From: Kangiellaceae bacterium
Lineage (GTDB): Bacteria; Pseudomonadota; Gammaproteobacteria; Enterobacterales; Kangiellaceae
Length of the DNA: 34,624 nucleotides
Reading direction: 5' to 3'
NCBI GenBank assembly: GCA_026196875.1
Contig: JAPHTP010000149.1
Location: forward strand, 1 to 34,624
Shown piece by piece: positions 23,393 to 30,213 of the stretch; within the stretch, counting starts at the first letter, position 1; every line of letters starts with the position of its first letter. The notes below the pieces were generated by a model. That model worked only from the letters and a program-made list of their open reading frames with translations, was not told the origin of the DNA and ran no database searches. Both the position numbers and the translations under genes were made by a program.

Positions 23393-24700
23393 ATGATGCG
23401 AATGCTGAAGTTTATAATCCTCATGTTTTTCTCACTTAATCTCATGGCCAACCAGCCGCTTCATGACGAAGTAAAAGAGCTACCTAAGTTAATCAAAGCA
23501 AAAGCCTATGTGGATGTGGCTGAAGGTAAGTTGATTTCACCGGCAAACATTCTAGTGAATAATGGCCTGATTATGTCAATAAATTCCAAGAATCTACCGA
23601 AAGAAGTTGAAGTCATCGACCTTCCAAATAAAGTGCTACTGCCTGGTCTGATGGATATGCATACTCATCTTGATCTGGATTTCGATGGAACCTGGGATCA
23701 TATTTTAACCAAAGAAAATGCTAGCAAGGGGGCGATTAGAGCTGTTCGAAATGCAGAGCTTACTTTGATGGCGGGCTTTACTACGGTTCGAAATATTGGA
23801 CAAGGACATATAACTCAGGAATTAGTTAACGTGGCCGTTGCTGAGGCTAACAATGAAGGATGGATTAAAGCCCCCAGTATTTTTCCAGCCGGACATATGA
23901 TTAGTATTGAAGGCGGACACGCCGATTTATCCATGGGTTATAGCGAAGGGTTGATTGAAGTCGGGCCTAATCACGGAATTGTTAATGGCGTTGATGACGT
24001 TATTAAAGCCGTGAGGTATCAGATCAAACATGGCGCAAAAGTTATTAAAATTCATGCGACTGCCGGTGTCTTGTCTTTGGAAGAGTCAGTTGGTGCCCAG
24101 CAACTGAGTGATGCAGAAATGAAAGCTGCCGTTGAAGAAGCACATCGTCATCATGTGAAAGTTGCTGCACATGCTCACGGAACAAAAGGAATCATTGCGG
24201 CAGTCAAAGCAGGTGTGGATTCAATTGAGCATGGCTCATTGATTGACAAGAAGGCAATTCGATTAATGAAATCGAGCGGAACTTACTTAGTGCCAACCAC
24301 GGGGTTAGTAGAATACATGCAACCCCTGTTGGAAAAAATGAACCCTAAGATGCGAGAAAAGTCAGAATATATTCTACCCATAGCTCAAAAGAGGTTAAGG
24401 CAGGCGATTGAGTCAGGAGTCAAAATCGCAATGGGAAGCGACTCGCCACTTATTCCTCATGGAAAAAATGCGGCTGAAATTGTCGCGCTTGTTAAGCGAG
24501 GTATGACAAACAAGCAGGCGTTGCAAGCTTCAACAATAAATTCTGCGGAGCTATTAGGGGTTGATGATCGCGGGCAGATTAAAATCGGTTTGCTAGCAGA
24601 CATCATTGCAGTAAACGGAAACCCTTTGCAAACAATAGAAGTGGTACAAAATGTCGACTTTGTAATGAAGGCCGGCGCGGTTATAAAACATGAAGAGTAG
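23393..24700 (+). CDS. secreted amidohydrolase (imidazolonepropionase/Xaa-Pro dipeptidase-like)
   Basis: 435 residues. A signal peptide (residues 1-19, LKFIILMFFSLNLMAN) exports it. Metal ligands of the amidohydrolase superfamily are visible: H90-x-H92 (LMDMHTHLD), a probable carbamylated K219 (KVIKIHATAGV), H260 (VAAHAHG), H280 (SIEHGSLID) and D350 (MGSDSPL). The group includes bacterial prolidase-like enzymes that cleave Xaa-Pro or Xaa-Lys/Arg dipeptides, as well as imidazolonepropionase-like hydrolases of unknown substrate. With the upstream secreted subtilase and PKD lipoprotein it suggests a peptide-degradation chain (inference). AAAGGCGAAAAG precedes the ATG. It is a single-gene unit, 228 nt after the lipoprotein gene. 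Confidence 0.87.
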   Translation: MMRMLKFIILMFFSLNLMANQPLHDEVKELPKLIKAKAYVDVAEGKLISPANILVNNGLIMSINSKNLPKEVEVIDLPNKVLLPGLMDMHTHLDLDFDGTWDHILTKENASKGAIRAVRNAELTLMAGFTTVRNIGQGHITQELVNVAVAEANNEGWIKAPSIFPAGHMISIEGGHADLSMGYSEGLIEVGPNHGIVNGVDDVIKAVRYQIKHGAKVIKIHATAGVLSLEESVGAQQLSDAEMKAAVEEAHRHHVKVAAHAHGTKGIIAAVKAGVDSIEHGSLIDKKAIRLMKSSGTYLVPTTGLVEYMQPLLEKMNPKMREKSEYILPIAQKRLRQAIESGVKIAMGSDSPLIPHGKNAAEIVALVKRGMTNKQALQASTINSAELLGVDDRGQIKIGLLADIIAVNGNPLQTIEVVQNVDFVMKAGAVIKHEE

Positions 24701-24733
24701 AGTTTTTACACTAATAACTCCTGGTTAAATTAT

Positions 24734-24761
24734 TTGCAACTTACTAATTCTGTGGTAGTAT
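24734..24761 (+). promoter_or_regulatory. sigma-70-type promoter of the EF-G paralog leader
   Basis: TTGCAA (24734-24739) and TAGTAT (24756-24761) are separated by 16 nt. Transcription would begin near 24768, just before the ribosome site of the leader peptide, which is the layout expected for an attenuator. Confidence 0.6.
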
Positions 24762-24786
24762 CCACTCAAAATTTCTGAGGAATCTT

Positions 24787-24885
24787 TTGACTACTAGTAT
24801 GAGTAATTCTACAAACAACAAATTTACAGACAAGAACATCGTGTGCGACTGTGATCGTTCAGCGATTTTTACTCTATATATGTAG
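24787..24885 (+). CDS. leader peptide 1 of the EF-G paralog (32 residues)
   Basis: TTG at 24787 begins a 32-codon ORF (MTTSMSNSTNNKFTDKNI, then VCDCDRSAIFTLYM). AGGA (24778-24781) stands 5 nt before the TTG, an ideal distance. The in-frame ATG at 24799 is 17 nt away and less likely. The stop TAG (24883-24885) overlaps the first base pairs of the antiterminator hairpin, so a ribosome finishing the peptide would cover that strand, as in classical attenuation. The peptide has no run of a single amino acid that would mark a biosynthetic operon. A stalling motif may lie in the Cys-Asp-Cys-Asp-Arg or C-terminal part. Recognised by position and signals, not by family. Confidence 0.65.
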   Translation: MTTSMSNSTNNKFTDKNIVCDCDRSAIFTLYM

Positions 24886-24906
24886 CCTCTAATTATTTAG
24901 GAGGCT
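24884..24906 (+). promoter_or_regulatory. antiterminator hairpin of the EF-G paralog leader
   Basis: AGCCTC (24884-24889) pairs exactly with GAGGCT (24901-24906), with TAA/TTA possible inside. The second strand is the same sequence that forms the 5' arm of the downstream terminator, so the two structures exclude each other. The first strand overlaps the stop codon of leader peptide 1. Confidence 0.6.
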
Positions 24907-24928
24907 GTAGGCCTCTTGCGTTTTTTTT
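24899..24928 (+). terminator. attenuator terminator 1
   Basis: GAGGC (24901-24905) pairs with GCCTC (24911-24915) over a TGTAG loop, extended by an outer G-T and A-T pair, then TTGCG and eight T residues (24921-24928). It competes with the antiterminator for GAGGCT. Confidence 0.7.
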
Positions 24929-24962
24929 AACCCCGTTGGCCGAAAGCTTCCGGGGTTTTTTA
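24929..24962 (+). terminator. terminator 2 in the EF-G paralog leader
   Basis: AACCCCG (24929-24935) and CGGGGTT (24951-24957) enclose a 15-nt loop and are followed by a T-rich run. It directly abuts the U-tract of terminator 1. GGAGGCT (24900-24906) can also pair with AGCTTCC (24945-24951; one G-T wobble), which would disturb this stem. Confidence 0.7.
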
Positions 24963-25006
24963 TTTGTTTTTTTACAAACTAATTTTAAAGTATTTTGGAT
25001 ATTCAC

Positions 25007-25090
25007 ATGAGAACTTTCGATAAATTGCTATCAGCAATATTTCCCGGCCAGGGAAAGGAGTTCTCGTGCCTGCCCTCTGGTGCCGATTAA
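25007..25090 (+). CDS. possible 27-codon ORF crossing the three-way junction
   Basis: ATG 25007 to TAA 25088 encodes MRTFDKLLSAIFPGQGKEF then SCLPSGAD. It spans the entire structured element at 25009-25065, so a ribosome translating it would melt the stem that hides the next ribosome site. Its own Shine-Dalgarno site is weak, and it may be chance. It overlaps the following upstream ORF by 25 nt in another frame. Confidence 0.3.
   Translation: MRTFDKLLSAIFPGQGKEFSCLPSGAD
25009..25065 (+). promoter_or_regulatory. predicted RNA three-way junction masking a ribosome site
   Basis: The outer stem GAGAACT (25009-25015) pairs with AGTTCTC (25059-25065). Inside are two perfect hairpins, ATTGCT/AGCAAT (25024-25029, 25033-25038) and TTTCCC/GGGAAA (25040-25045, 25051-25056). 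The 3' strands of the second hairpin and the outer stem contain AAAGGAG (25054-25060), the ribosome site of the GTG at 25066. All pairs are Watson-Crick. Folding is by eye, not by energy calculation. Confidence 0.6.
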
Positions 25091-25176
25091 AGCAGCAAGC
25101 TTTATTTAAAGATCGAGTAACTCTATGCTCTTGCTATTCAAGGGCGAGTAAATTTTTAAAAAGGAAAAAGAAATGA
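25066..25176 (+). CDS. leader peptide 2 / upstream ORF translationally coupled to the EF-G paralog (36 residues)
   Basis: GTG 25066 follows a perfect AAAGGAG by 5 nt. The ORF encodes MPALWCRLKQQALFKDRVTL then CSCYSRASKFLKRKKK and ends in TGA (25174-25176), which overlaps the EF-G paralog ATG (25173-25175) as ATGA. Such an overlap is typical of translational coupling. The strong ribosome site is buried in the three-way junction, so exposure of that site would switch on both. The Lys/Arg-rich end coincides with the A-rich EF-G ribosome site (AAGGA, 25161-25165), so its composition may simply reflect that. No family is recognised. Confidence 0.6.
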   Translation: MPALWCRLKQQALFKDRVTLCSCYSRASKFLKRKKK

Positions 25177-27221
25177 AACTCGATAAATTAAGAAATATTG
25201 GTATTGTTGCTCACGTTGACGCTGGTAAAACGACTTTAACAGAACGTTTATTATTTGTAGCGGGCGCTACTCATTATATTGGTAATGTTGATAGTGGTAA
25301 TACGACCACAGATTCGAGTGCGCAAGAAAAAGCGAAAGGGATCACCATCTCTAGTGCGGCAGTCTCTGTAGACTGGAATGATAGTCGAATTAATATCATC
25401 GACACTCCAGGGCACATTGACTTTCATGTGGAAGTACATCGTTCATTACGCGTGCTTGATGGTGCGGTCTTTGTTTTCGATAGTGTTGCTGGCGTTGAGC
25501 CTCAGTCAGAAGCCAATTGGAGGCTAGCAGAACAATATAAGGTCCCTAGAATTGCATTGGTCAATAAAATGGATCGCATTGGTGCTGACTTTGAAAAAGT
25601 TCTAGCAATGATCGATGAAAGATTAGGCACGAATCCGGTTGCAGTTCAATTACCGATTGGTAATGAACATAATTTCCAAGGCGTGATTGATCTCGTTTCA
25701 ATGAAGGCTCTAGTTTGGAATGACGATTCAAGTACTGGTTTTGAAGAGCGAGAAATCCCTGATGCTTTAATTTCTAAAGTAAAGGAATATCGTGCTTATC
25801 TTGAAGAGCAAGTCGTTGAACTTGATGAAGAGGCATTACTCGATTGGTTGGCGCATGGGAATTTGGAGAATGAAGTTTTAGAGAAGCTTGTTCGACAAGC
25901 AACTTTGGCTAGACATTGTGTTCCAGTTCTGTGTGCATCGGCTTTTAAAAACAAAGCGATCCAGCCGGTATTGAATGCAGTAGAGAAGTTCTTGCCATCA
26001 CCCTTGGAAGTTGAAGCAATATCAGCTACAAAAATTGACAGTAAAGAGACGATAACTCTAGGAGTTAGTTCCTCTGAAGAAGTATCTGCTTTGGCATTTA
26101 AAGTTGTGAATGACTCTCACGGAAGTTTAACTTACTTGCGAGTTTATAGTGGAACTTTGAAAACTGGTGATAAGTTGCTAAATACATCAAAAGGTAAGCT
26201 TGAACGGATCGGCCGAATCTACCAAATGCATGCTGACAAAAAAGTTGCCAGAGGCCAAGCTTCGGCAGGTGAAATTGTTGCCATAATGGGAGCAAAGGTT
26301 ACAGGGACTGGTGATACATTATGTTCGCAAAGTCTTCCTATACTTTTGGAACGTATTGAGATCCCTCGTTCGGTGATAGACATTGTTATTGAAGCAAAGT
26401 CGAAAGAAGATGCAACTAAATTGTCTCACGCATTAGATAAAATGCTTGCTGAAGATCCTAGCTTGAAATTACAAGTTAATGATTTAGGGCAGTCGGTTTT
26501 GTCTGGTCTTGGAGAGCTTCATCTTGAAATCGTGGTTGATAAATTGAAGACAGACTTTAATGTCGAAGCTCTAACTGGACGACCACAAGTTGCTTATCAA
26601 GAAACTTTAACTAAATCGGTTGAAGTTACATATAGACATAAGAAACAAGATGGAGGCCCAGGGCAATTTGCAGTTGTTCGAATCTTATTTGAATCAATTG
26701 ATTCTGATGAGATCAAATTTGAGAACAAGATTGTCGGTGGCACAATTCCTAGGGAGTTTATCCAAGGCGTCGAAAAAGGTATCCGTGAGGCAGCTCAATC
26801 TGGAGTTGTTGCTGGTTATCCATGTAAAGGATTCGAAGCGACATTGATTGATGGTGAAACTCATGAAAATGACTCTTCGTTGTTAGCTTTCCAAATCGCT
26901 GGAAAAGAAGCTTTCAAGAAGGCTGCCGTGCAAATGGAACCAGTTCTTATGGAGCCAGTAATGAAGGTCGATGTGGTCACACCGCTAGGCTATATTGGAG
27001 ATTGTATTGGTGATTTGTCCTCCAAACGAGGAATGGTGACTGGACAAGAGGCCAATGGAGCTAATGTTGTAATCACTGCAAGTGTGCCTTTAGCCGAAAT
27101 GTTTGGTTATATCGGGCACCTTAGGTCGTTAACTTCTGGTCGCGCAAGCTTTTCGATGGGTTTTGAAAAGTATGCTCGAGTACCTAAGGATTTGGTCAAT
27201 AAGATCATTGGAGGTAAATAA
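25173..27221 (+). CDS. elongation factor G paralog (translational GTPase)
   Basis: 682 residues, slightly shorter than the housekeeping EF-G (about 700). EF-G catalyses tRNA-mRNA translocation and, with RRF, ribosome recycling. The G domain shows AHVDAGKTTLTERLL, KGITISSAA, DTPGHIDF (catalytic His81) and NKMDR. Domains II-III follow. Domain IV has the GGPGQFAVV loop and THENDSS with His564, which aligns with the translocation-critical His583 of E. coli EF-G. Domain V ends in FGYIGHLRSLTSGRASFSM. All catalytic residues are kept, so it should be active. It lies alone, without rpsL/rpsG/tufA, so it is not the str-operon copy. Resistance to an EF-G or ribosome inhibitor, or a stress role, is inferred from its attenuator leader. 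It is closer to EF-G than to Tet(M), though the leader logic is similar. Confidence 0.9.
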   Translation: MKLDKLRNIGIVAHVDAGKTTLTERLLFVAGATHYIGNVDSGNTTTDSSAQEKAKGITISSAAVSVDWNDSRINIIDTPGHIDFHVEVHRSLRVLDGAVFVFDSVAGVEPQSEANWRLAEQYKVPRIALVNKMDRIGADFEKVLAMIDERLGTNPVAVQLPIGNEHNFQGVIDLVSMKALVWNDDSSTGFEEREIPDALISKVKEYRAYLEEQVVELDEEALLDWLAHGNLENEVLEKLVRQATLARHCVPVLCASAFKNKAIQPVLNAVEKFLPSPLEVEAISATKIDSKETITLGVSSSEEVSALAFKVVNDSHGSLTYLRVYSGTLKTGDKLLNTSKGKLERIGRIYQMHADKKVARGQASAGEIVAIMGAKVTGTGDTLCSQSLPILLERIEIPRSVIDIVIEAKSKEDATKLSHALDKMLAEDPSLKLQVNDLGQSVLSGLGELHLEIVVDKLKTDFNVEALTGRPQVAYQETLTKSVEVTYRHKKQDGGPGQFAVVRILFESIDSDEIKFENKIVGGTIPREFIQGVEKGIREAAQSGVVAGYPCKGFEATLIDGETHENDSSLLAFQIAGKEAFKKAAVQMEPVLMEPVMKVDVVTPLGYIGDCIGDLSSKRGMVTGQEANGANVVITASVPLAEMFGYIGHLRSLTSGRASFSMGFEKYARVPKDLVNKIIGGK

Positions 27222-27274
27222 AGTATTGGGGGAGGGCTTCTGCTCTTCCTCAGTTCTCGACAAAAGAAACCCAG

Positions 27275-27292
27275 TATCTATCATAATAGATA
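27275..27292 (+). terminator. AT-rich hairpin after the EF-G paralog
   Basis: TATCTAT (27275-27281) and ATAGATA (27286-27292) are exact complements with loop CATA, followed by TTTAATTATAAAAA. It is 54 nt past the stop. It could assist termination, but the stem is AT-only apart from one C-G pair. Confidence 0.35.
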
Positions 27293-27787
27293 TTTAATTA
27301 TAAAAATCGATAGTTTGTTGAGGTGGGGTTTTGGTGACTGAAGTACGATAGAAAGGAATATATTTAAATAAATACTTTAAAAACAATAAGATAAGAGGGA
27401 TTTGACGAGTGGGAAGCTAGAGTCTCGATTTCTGGCATATTGGTTGCTGTCCCTTTGTTTCAAAGAACATGTATTGATAGTGCTGAGAGGTTATAGGATA
27501 CACCGTGAGGCTTAAGAGTAATTTCCGAATTTGTCTCCAAAACAGAAAAACGTCTTGCTCTTTACTTTCCCAAGTTTATTCGCTTCTTTTTCGACGCGCT
27601 AAATTGAGCGAGACAAGAATGTCGTAACTTCCAAAGCAAAGATTAATAAAACAAGAAGTAAACATCTCCCAGATAGAAGGCGAAGAAGAACTATACAAAT
27701 GTGACTATATTCAGTAACCAATTATGAGGCCGATTATGCACAGCTTACCTTCGGTCAAAAGATCCAGACAAGTATGAGCGTGGAGTT

Positions 27788-27823
27788 AGGCTTGAGGAGC
27801 GTTTTAAGCCTGTTCTTATTTTT
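27788..27823 (+). terminator. terminator-like hairpin in the non-coding region
   Basis: AGGCTT (27788-27793) pairs with AAGCCT (27806-27811) and is followed by GTTCTTATTTTT. No gene ends nearby, so if it works it would end an unannotated transcript from 27300-27780. Confidence 0.4.
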
Positions 27824-27985
27824 AATACTTGCTTACAACGCATGATCGTTTTTATCAAAAAATAAGGGAAATAAAAAGTAAGCTGAAGCGTTTTGTTGGA
27901 AGGGAAAGAACCATTGCAATTAAGTTAAAAGTTGCTTTAGGACGAGTGCAATGATTTGCTTTAGTAGAAGTATAAGGAAGTAAAT

Positions 27986-28564
27986 ATGGAAAAAAATAAA
28001 AATATTCTGATGGAAAAAAGCGAGAAGATTGAAAAGGCAGTCGACTCTATTATGCTGGAATTAAAAAAAGAGAATAAGGCCTTGAAAAGAGGCATTGGAA
28101 TTAGAAAAAGCTCCTTTCATAATGAGCGGGGGATCGAGTTACGTGATTTTTTGAAAAATAGACTCGTGACTCTCTGTATGGAGTACGAAATTGGACAGGA
28201 AACTCTTTCAGAGGGAGAAAGTAAACCACGAATGAGAGGTGATTTTATCACCGCCTTAGATAAGATTTTAGAGAGCTACTATTCTAACAGTTCTACTAAA
28301 GTCAGAGATATCGCTTCGAGTCTTGCGATGAGTGAGCGTCAACTATACCGCAAAATAAAGAACTGTCTGAATTTGACTCCAAGTGAATATTTAAAGCTGT
28401 TTCGTTTAAAAAAAGCAAAATGTTTATTATCGCGAGGCGGAGTGGTCAACAGCGTGGCTTTTGAGGTAGGTTTTAATTCGCATGCATATTTCAGCCGTTG
28501 TTTTAAAACGCAATTTGGAAAACTACCTTCGGAATTTAAGAGGCGTGGTGAAACTGCGAAATAA
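27986..28564 (+). CDS. small AraC-type transcriptional regulator
   Basis: 192 residues. The C-terminal AraC double helix-turn-helix (about 95-188) reads KVRDIASSLAMSERQLYRKI, LTPSEYLKLFRLKKAKCLL, VAFEVGFNSHAYFSRCFKTQ FGKLPSEFK. It strongly resembles the output domain of the 1461-residue hybrid regulator in this window (shared LAMSxRQLxRKxK and GFxSxxYFxRCFK). The N-terminal 90 residues are not a cupin sugar-binding domain but a charged, probably coiled-coil region (EKIEKAVDSIMLELKKENKA LKR). It may be a detached HTCS output module or respond through a partner. AAGGAAG (27974-27980) supports the ATG. It is 114 nt upstream of, and in line with, the Ntn hydrolase gene. Confidence 0.85.
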   Translation: MEKNKNILMEKSEKIEKAVDSIMLELKKENKALKRGIGIRKSSFHNERGIELRDFLKNRLVTLCMEYEIGQETLSEGESKPRMRGDFITALDKILESYYSNSSTKVRDIASSLAMSERQLYRKIKNCLNLTPSEYLKLFRLKKAKCLLSRGGVVNSVAFEVGFNSHAYFSRCFKTQFGKLPSEFKRRGETAK

Positions 28565-28678
28565 AACCTATTTAGGCTAGCATTTGATTAACTCAAATTA
28601 AGTGAGAGGCGGCTCGAAACATAAGGAAACGAGTGGTTTACGCTCTATACGATAAGAAAGAAAAAAGTTGAAATAATC

Positions 28679-29626
28679 ATGAATAAAATACAAGTTGATC
28701 TGGGGAGTTGTCCTGTTGATAGATGGAGATTGGAGGAAAAACTTGTTCGACAAACAAAGGAACTTATTAGTTTTTATCTAGATGACATAGGACTGAGTGG
28801 TGATGGACTAGCATTAATCGATGATGCTCTCCTCAGTATAATTCCAGGCGACTATTTAAATGAAATTGAAGGTTTGGCAAGACAATGTGAGCTATCTTCA
28901 AAGGAACTAGTTGCTGGAAATCTTTACTATGATTTTATGAAAATGGTTTTCGGGTGTACCGCTTTTAGTGCTCCAACACCTGATGGACCGTTTCACTGCC
29001 GAAATCTTGACTGGTTGGCTGAAGAAAGAGCCCTATCTCGCTTTACACTAGTGACCGAATTTATCAATGGCCCTTGTGGAAAATTTATAACCGTTGGTTG
29101 GCCGGGAGTTGTTGGTGCCTTGTCTGGAGTCGCCAACGGTAGATTCGCAATTACTTTGAATGCAGCAATGAGTAGTGACAAGGTCGATATGGGTTTTCCT
29201 ATTGCATTTCTAATTCGAAGTGTTTTGGAAAGGGTAACAAGCTTTGATGAGGCAGTTGAGATACTTTCTCACACAGAAATTCCATGTGATTGCCTTTTGT
29301 TGATAACGGGAATAAATAATAAGCAAGCAGTTGTGATAGAAAGAACTCCCAAAAGGTTTGCACATCGTTGGGCAAAAGACGGGAAAGTAGGCGTTACGAA
29401 CGATTTTCATATATTGGAGAATTATTCGGCGGTGGATATTTCTGATAATGAACTGGTTGCGACCTCTTGTGGGCGTTTCAATCGGACTAATGAGCTACTA
29501 CAAACTCAGTTACCTAAGAGCTTTGCTGATTGTTATGATTTTTTAAGTGATGAAAAGGTGAAAATGCAGATCACCGAGCAGCAGATGGTGTTTCAAGCTT
29601 CAACCGGAAGAGTAGATGTTAGATGA
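28679..29626 (+). CDS. C45-type / acid-ceramidase-like Ntn hydrolase
   Basis: 315 residues. The motif FGCTAFSAPTPDG followed by FHCRNLDW matches the penicillin-V acylase/acid ceramidase/C45 acyltransferase branch of Ntn hydrolases. There autoproteolysis before Cys93 would free the nucleophile, while R108 and D111 (RNLDW) complete the site. NGRFAITLNA and VTNDFH are further family elements. The N-terminal 92 residues would be the small subunit. Members hydrolyse or transfer fatty acyl amides (N-acyl-ethanolamines, ceramides) or penicillin side chains. The substrate here is unknown. No signal peptide is seen, so it is cytoplasmic. It follows a small AraC regulator and may be its target. Confidence 0.8.
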   Translation: MNKIQVDLGSCPVDRWRLEEKLVRQTKELISFYLDDIGLSGDGLALIDDALLSIIPGDYLNEIEGLARQCELSSKELVAGNLYYDFMKMVFGCTAFSAPTPDGPFHCRNLDWLAEERALSRFTLVTEFINGPCGKFITVGWPGVVGALSGVANGRFAITLNAAMSSDKVDMGFPIAFLIRSVLERVTSFDEAVEILSHTEIPCDCLLLITGINNKQAVVIERTPKRFAHRWAKDGKVGVTNDFHILENYSAVDISDNELVATSCGRFNRTNELLQTQLPKSFADCYDFLSDEKVKMQITEQQMVFQASTGRVDVR

Positions 29627-29833
29627 GGAGAGAATATGACTCTTCCCTTCCAATTTAAAGTCTTGTGTGATTAAGGTCTTGCAGGACTATGGTTGGTTTA
29701 AAATAATTGGATCAGTAATCTTGTCGTTTTGAGCGATATAGAATATTGCCACTTCACTTCGATGCCAGGGTAAAAGTAGAACTAACTCTTAAAAAGCAGC
29801 TATGCTTATAACAATTGATTTGAGGCTTTCTAC

Positions 29834-30058
29834 ATGAGATTAATAAAGGCTAGTTTATTTTTCTTGGCATGTATGCTGTTAGCTGCTTGCTCAGAAGGAA
29901 AATACGGCAATCTGACAGACGCCGAATTGCGAGAAAAGAAACGTCACTGCGATAGTATCCCTAAGAAATCCCCTGTATTTGCGACGGGCTGTGAGAATAT
30001 CAAAAAGGAACTTAAACGTCGCAAAGATGAGAGGAAGAAGCGCAGTAAGAGGTCTTAA
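29834..30058 (+). CDS. small lipoprotein, 74 residues
   Basis: Signal peptide MRLIKASLFFLACMLLAAC with a canonical LAAC lipobox, so it is processed to a lipidated protein of about 56 residues. The mature part is short and very basic (KKELKRRKDERKKRSKRS at the end) with two cysteines (RHCDS, TGCEN) that could form a disulfide. A preceding segment YGNLTDAELREKKRHCDS resembles other small gammaproteobacterial lipoproteins of unknown function. A GAGG lies about 9 nt before the ATG. It is probably monocistronic. Confidence 0.7.
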   Translation: MRLIKASLFFLACMLLAACSEGKYGNLTDAELREKKRHCDSIPKKSPVFATGCENIKKELKRRKDERKKRSKRS

Positions 30059-30213
30059 TTCATAGCTTTGTCGCCTTTATATTTTCACGCTGCGACGCTG
30101 GTTTAAATAACCCATGGTAGCGCTTTCTTTACACCATTGGTAATTCACTATCTCTTTAACTAATATTAACTACTGTAGCACTCGATAAATATGAGTCTAT
30201 ATTTGGAGTTAGT

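Larger units (their letters stand above)
27222..27985. other. 764-bp region without a recognised gene
   Basis: I found no frame with convincing coding signs on either strand. It contains an AT-rich perfect hairpin at 27275-27292 (TATCTAT/ATAGATA) and a terminator-like hairpin at 27788-27823. It may hold degraded sequence, a small RNA, or the long 5' region of the AraC-type gene, whose ribosome site AAGGAAG lies at 27974-27980. Confidence 0.5.

Noticed and set aside
24787-24885. Amino-acid biosynthesis leader peptide
   Set aside because: There is no run of one amino acid, and the downstream gene is a translation factor.
25173-27221. Calling the EF-G paralog a Tet(M)-type tetracycline resistance protein
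   Set aside because: Tet(M)-type proteins differ in the G domain and in domain IV, whereas this protein keeps the EF-G GGxGQ loop, the translocation histidine and the EF-G C-terminus. The leader logic is similar but the protein is EF-G-like.
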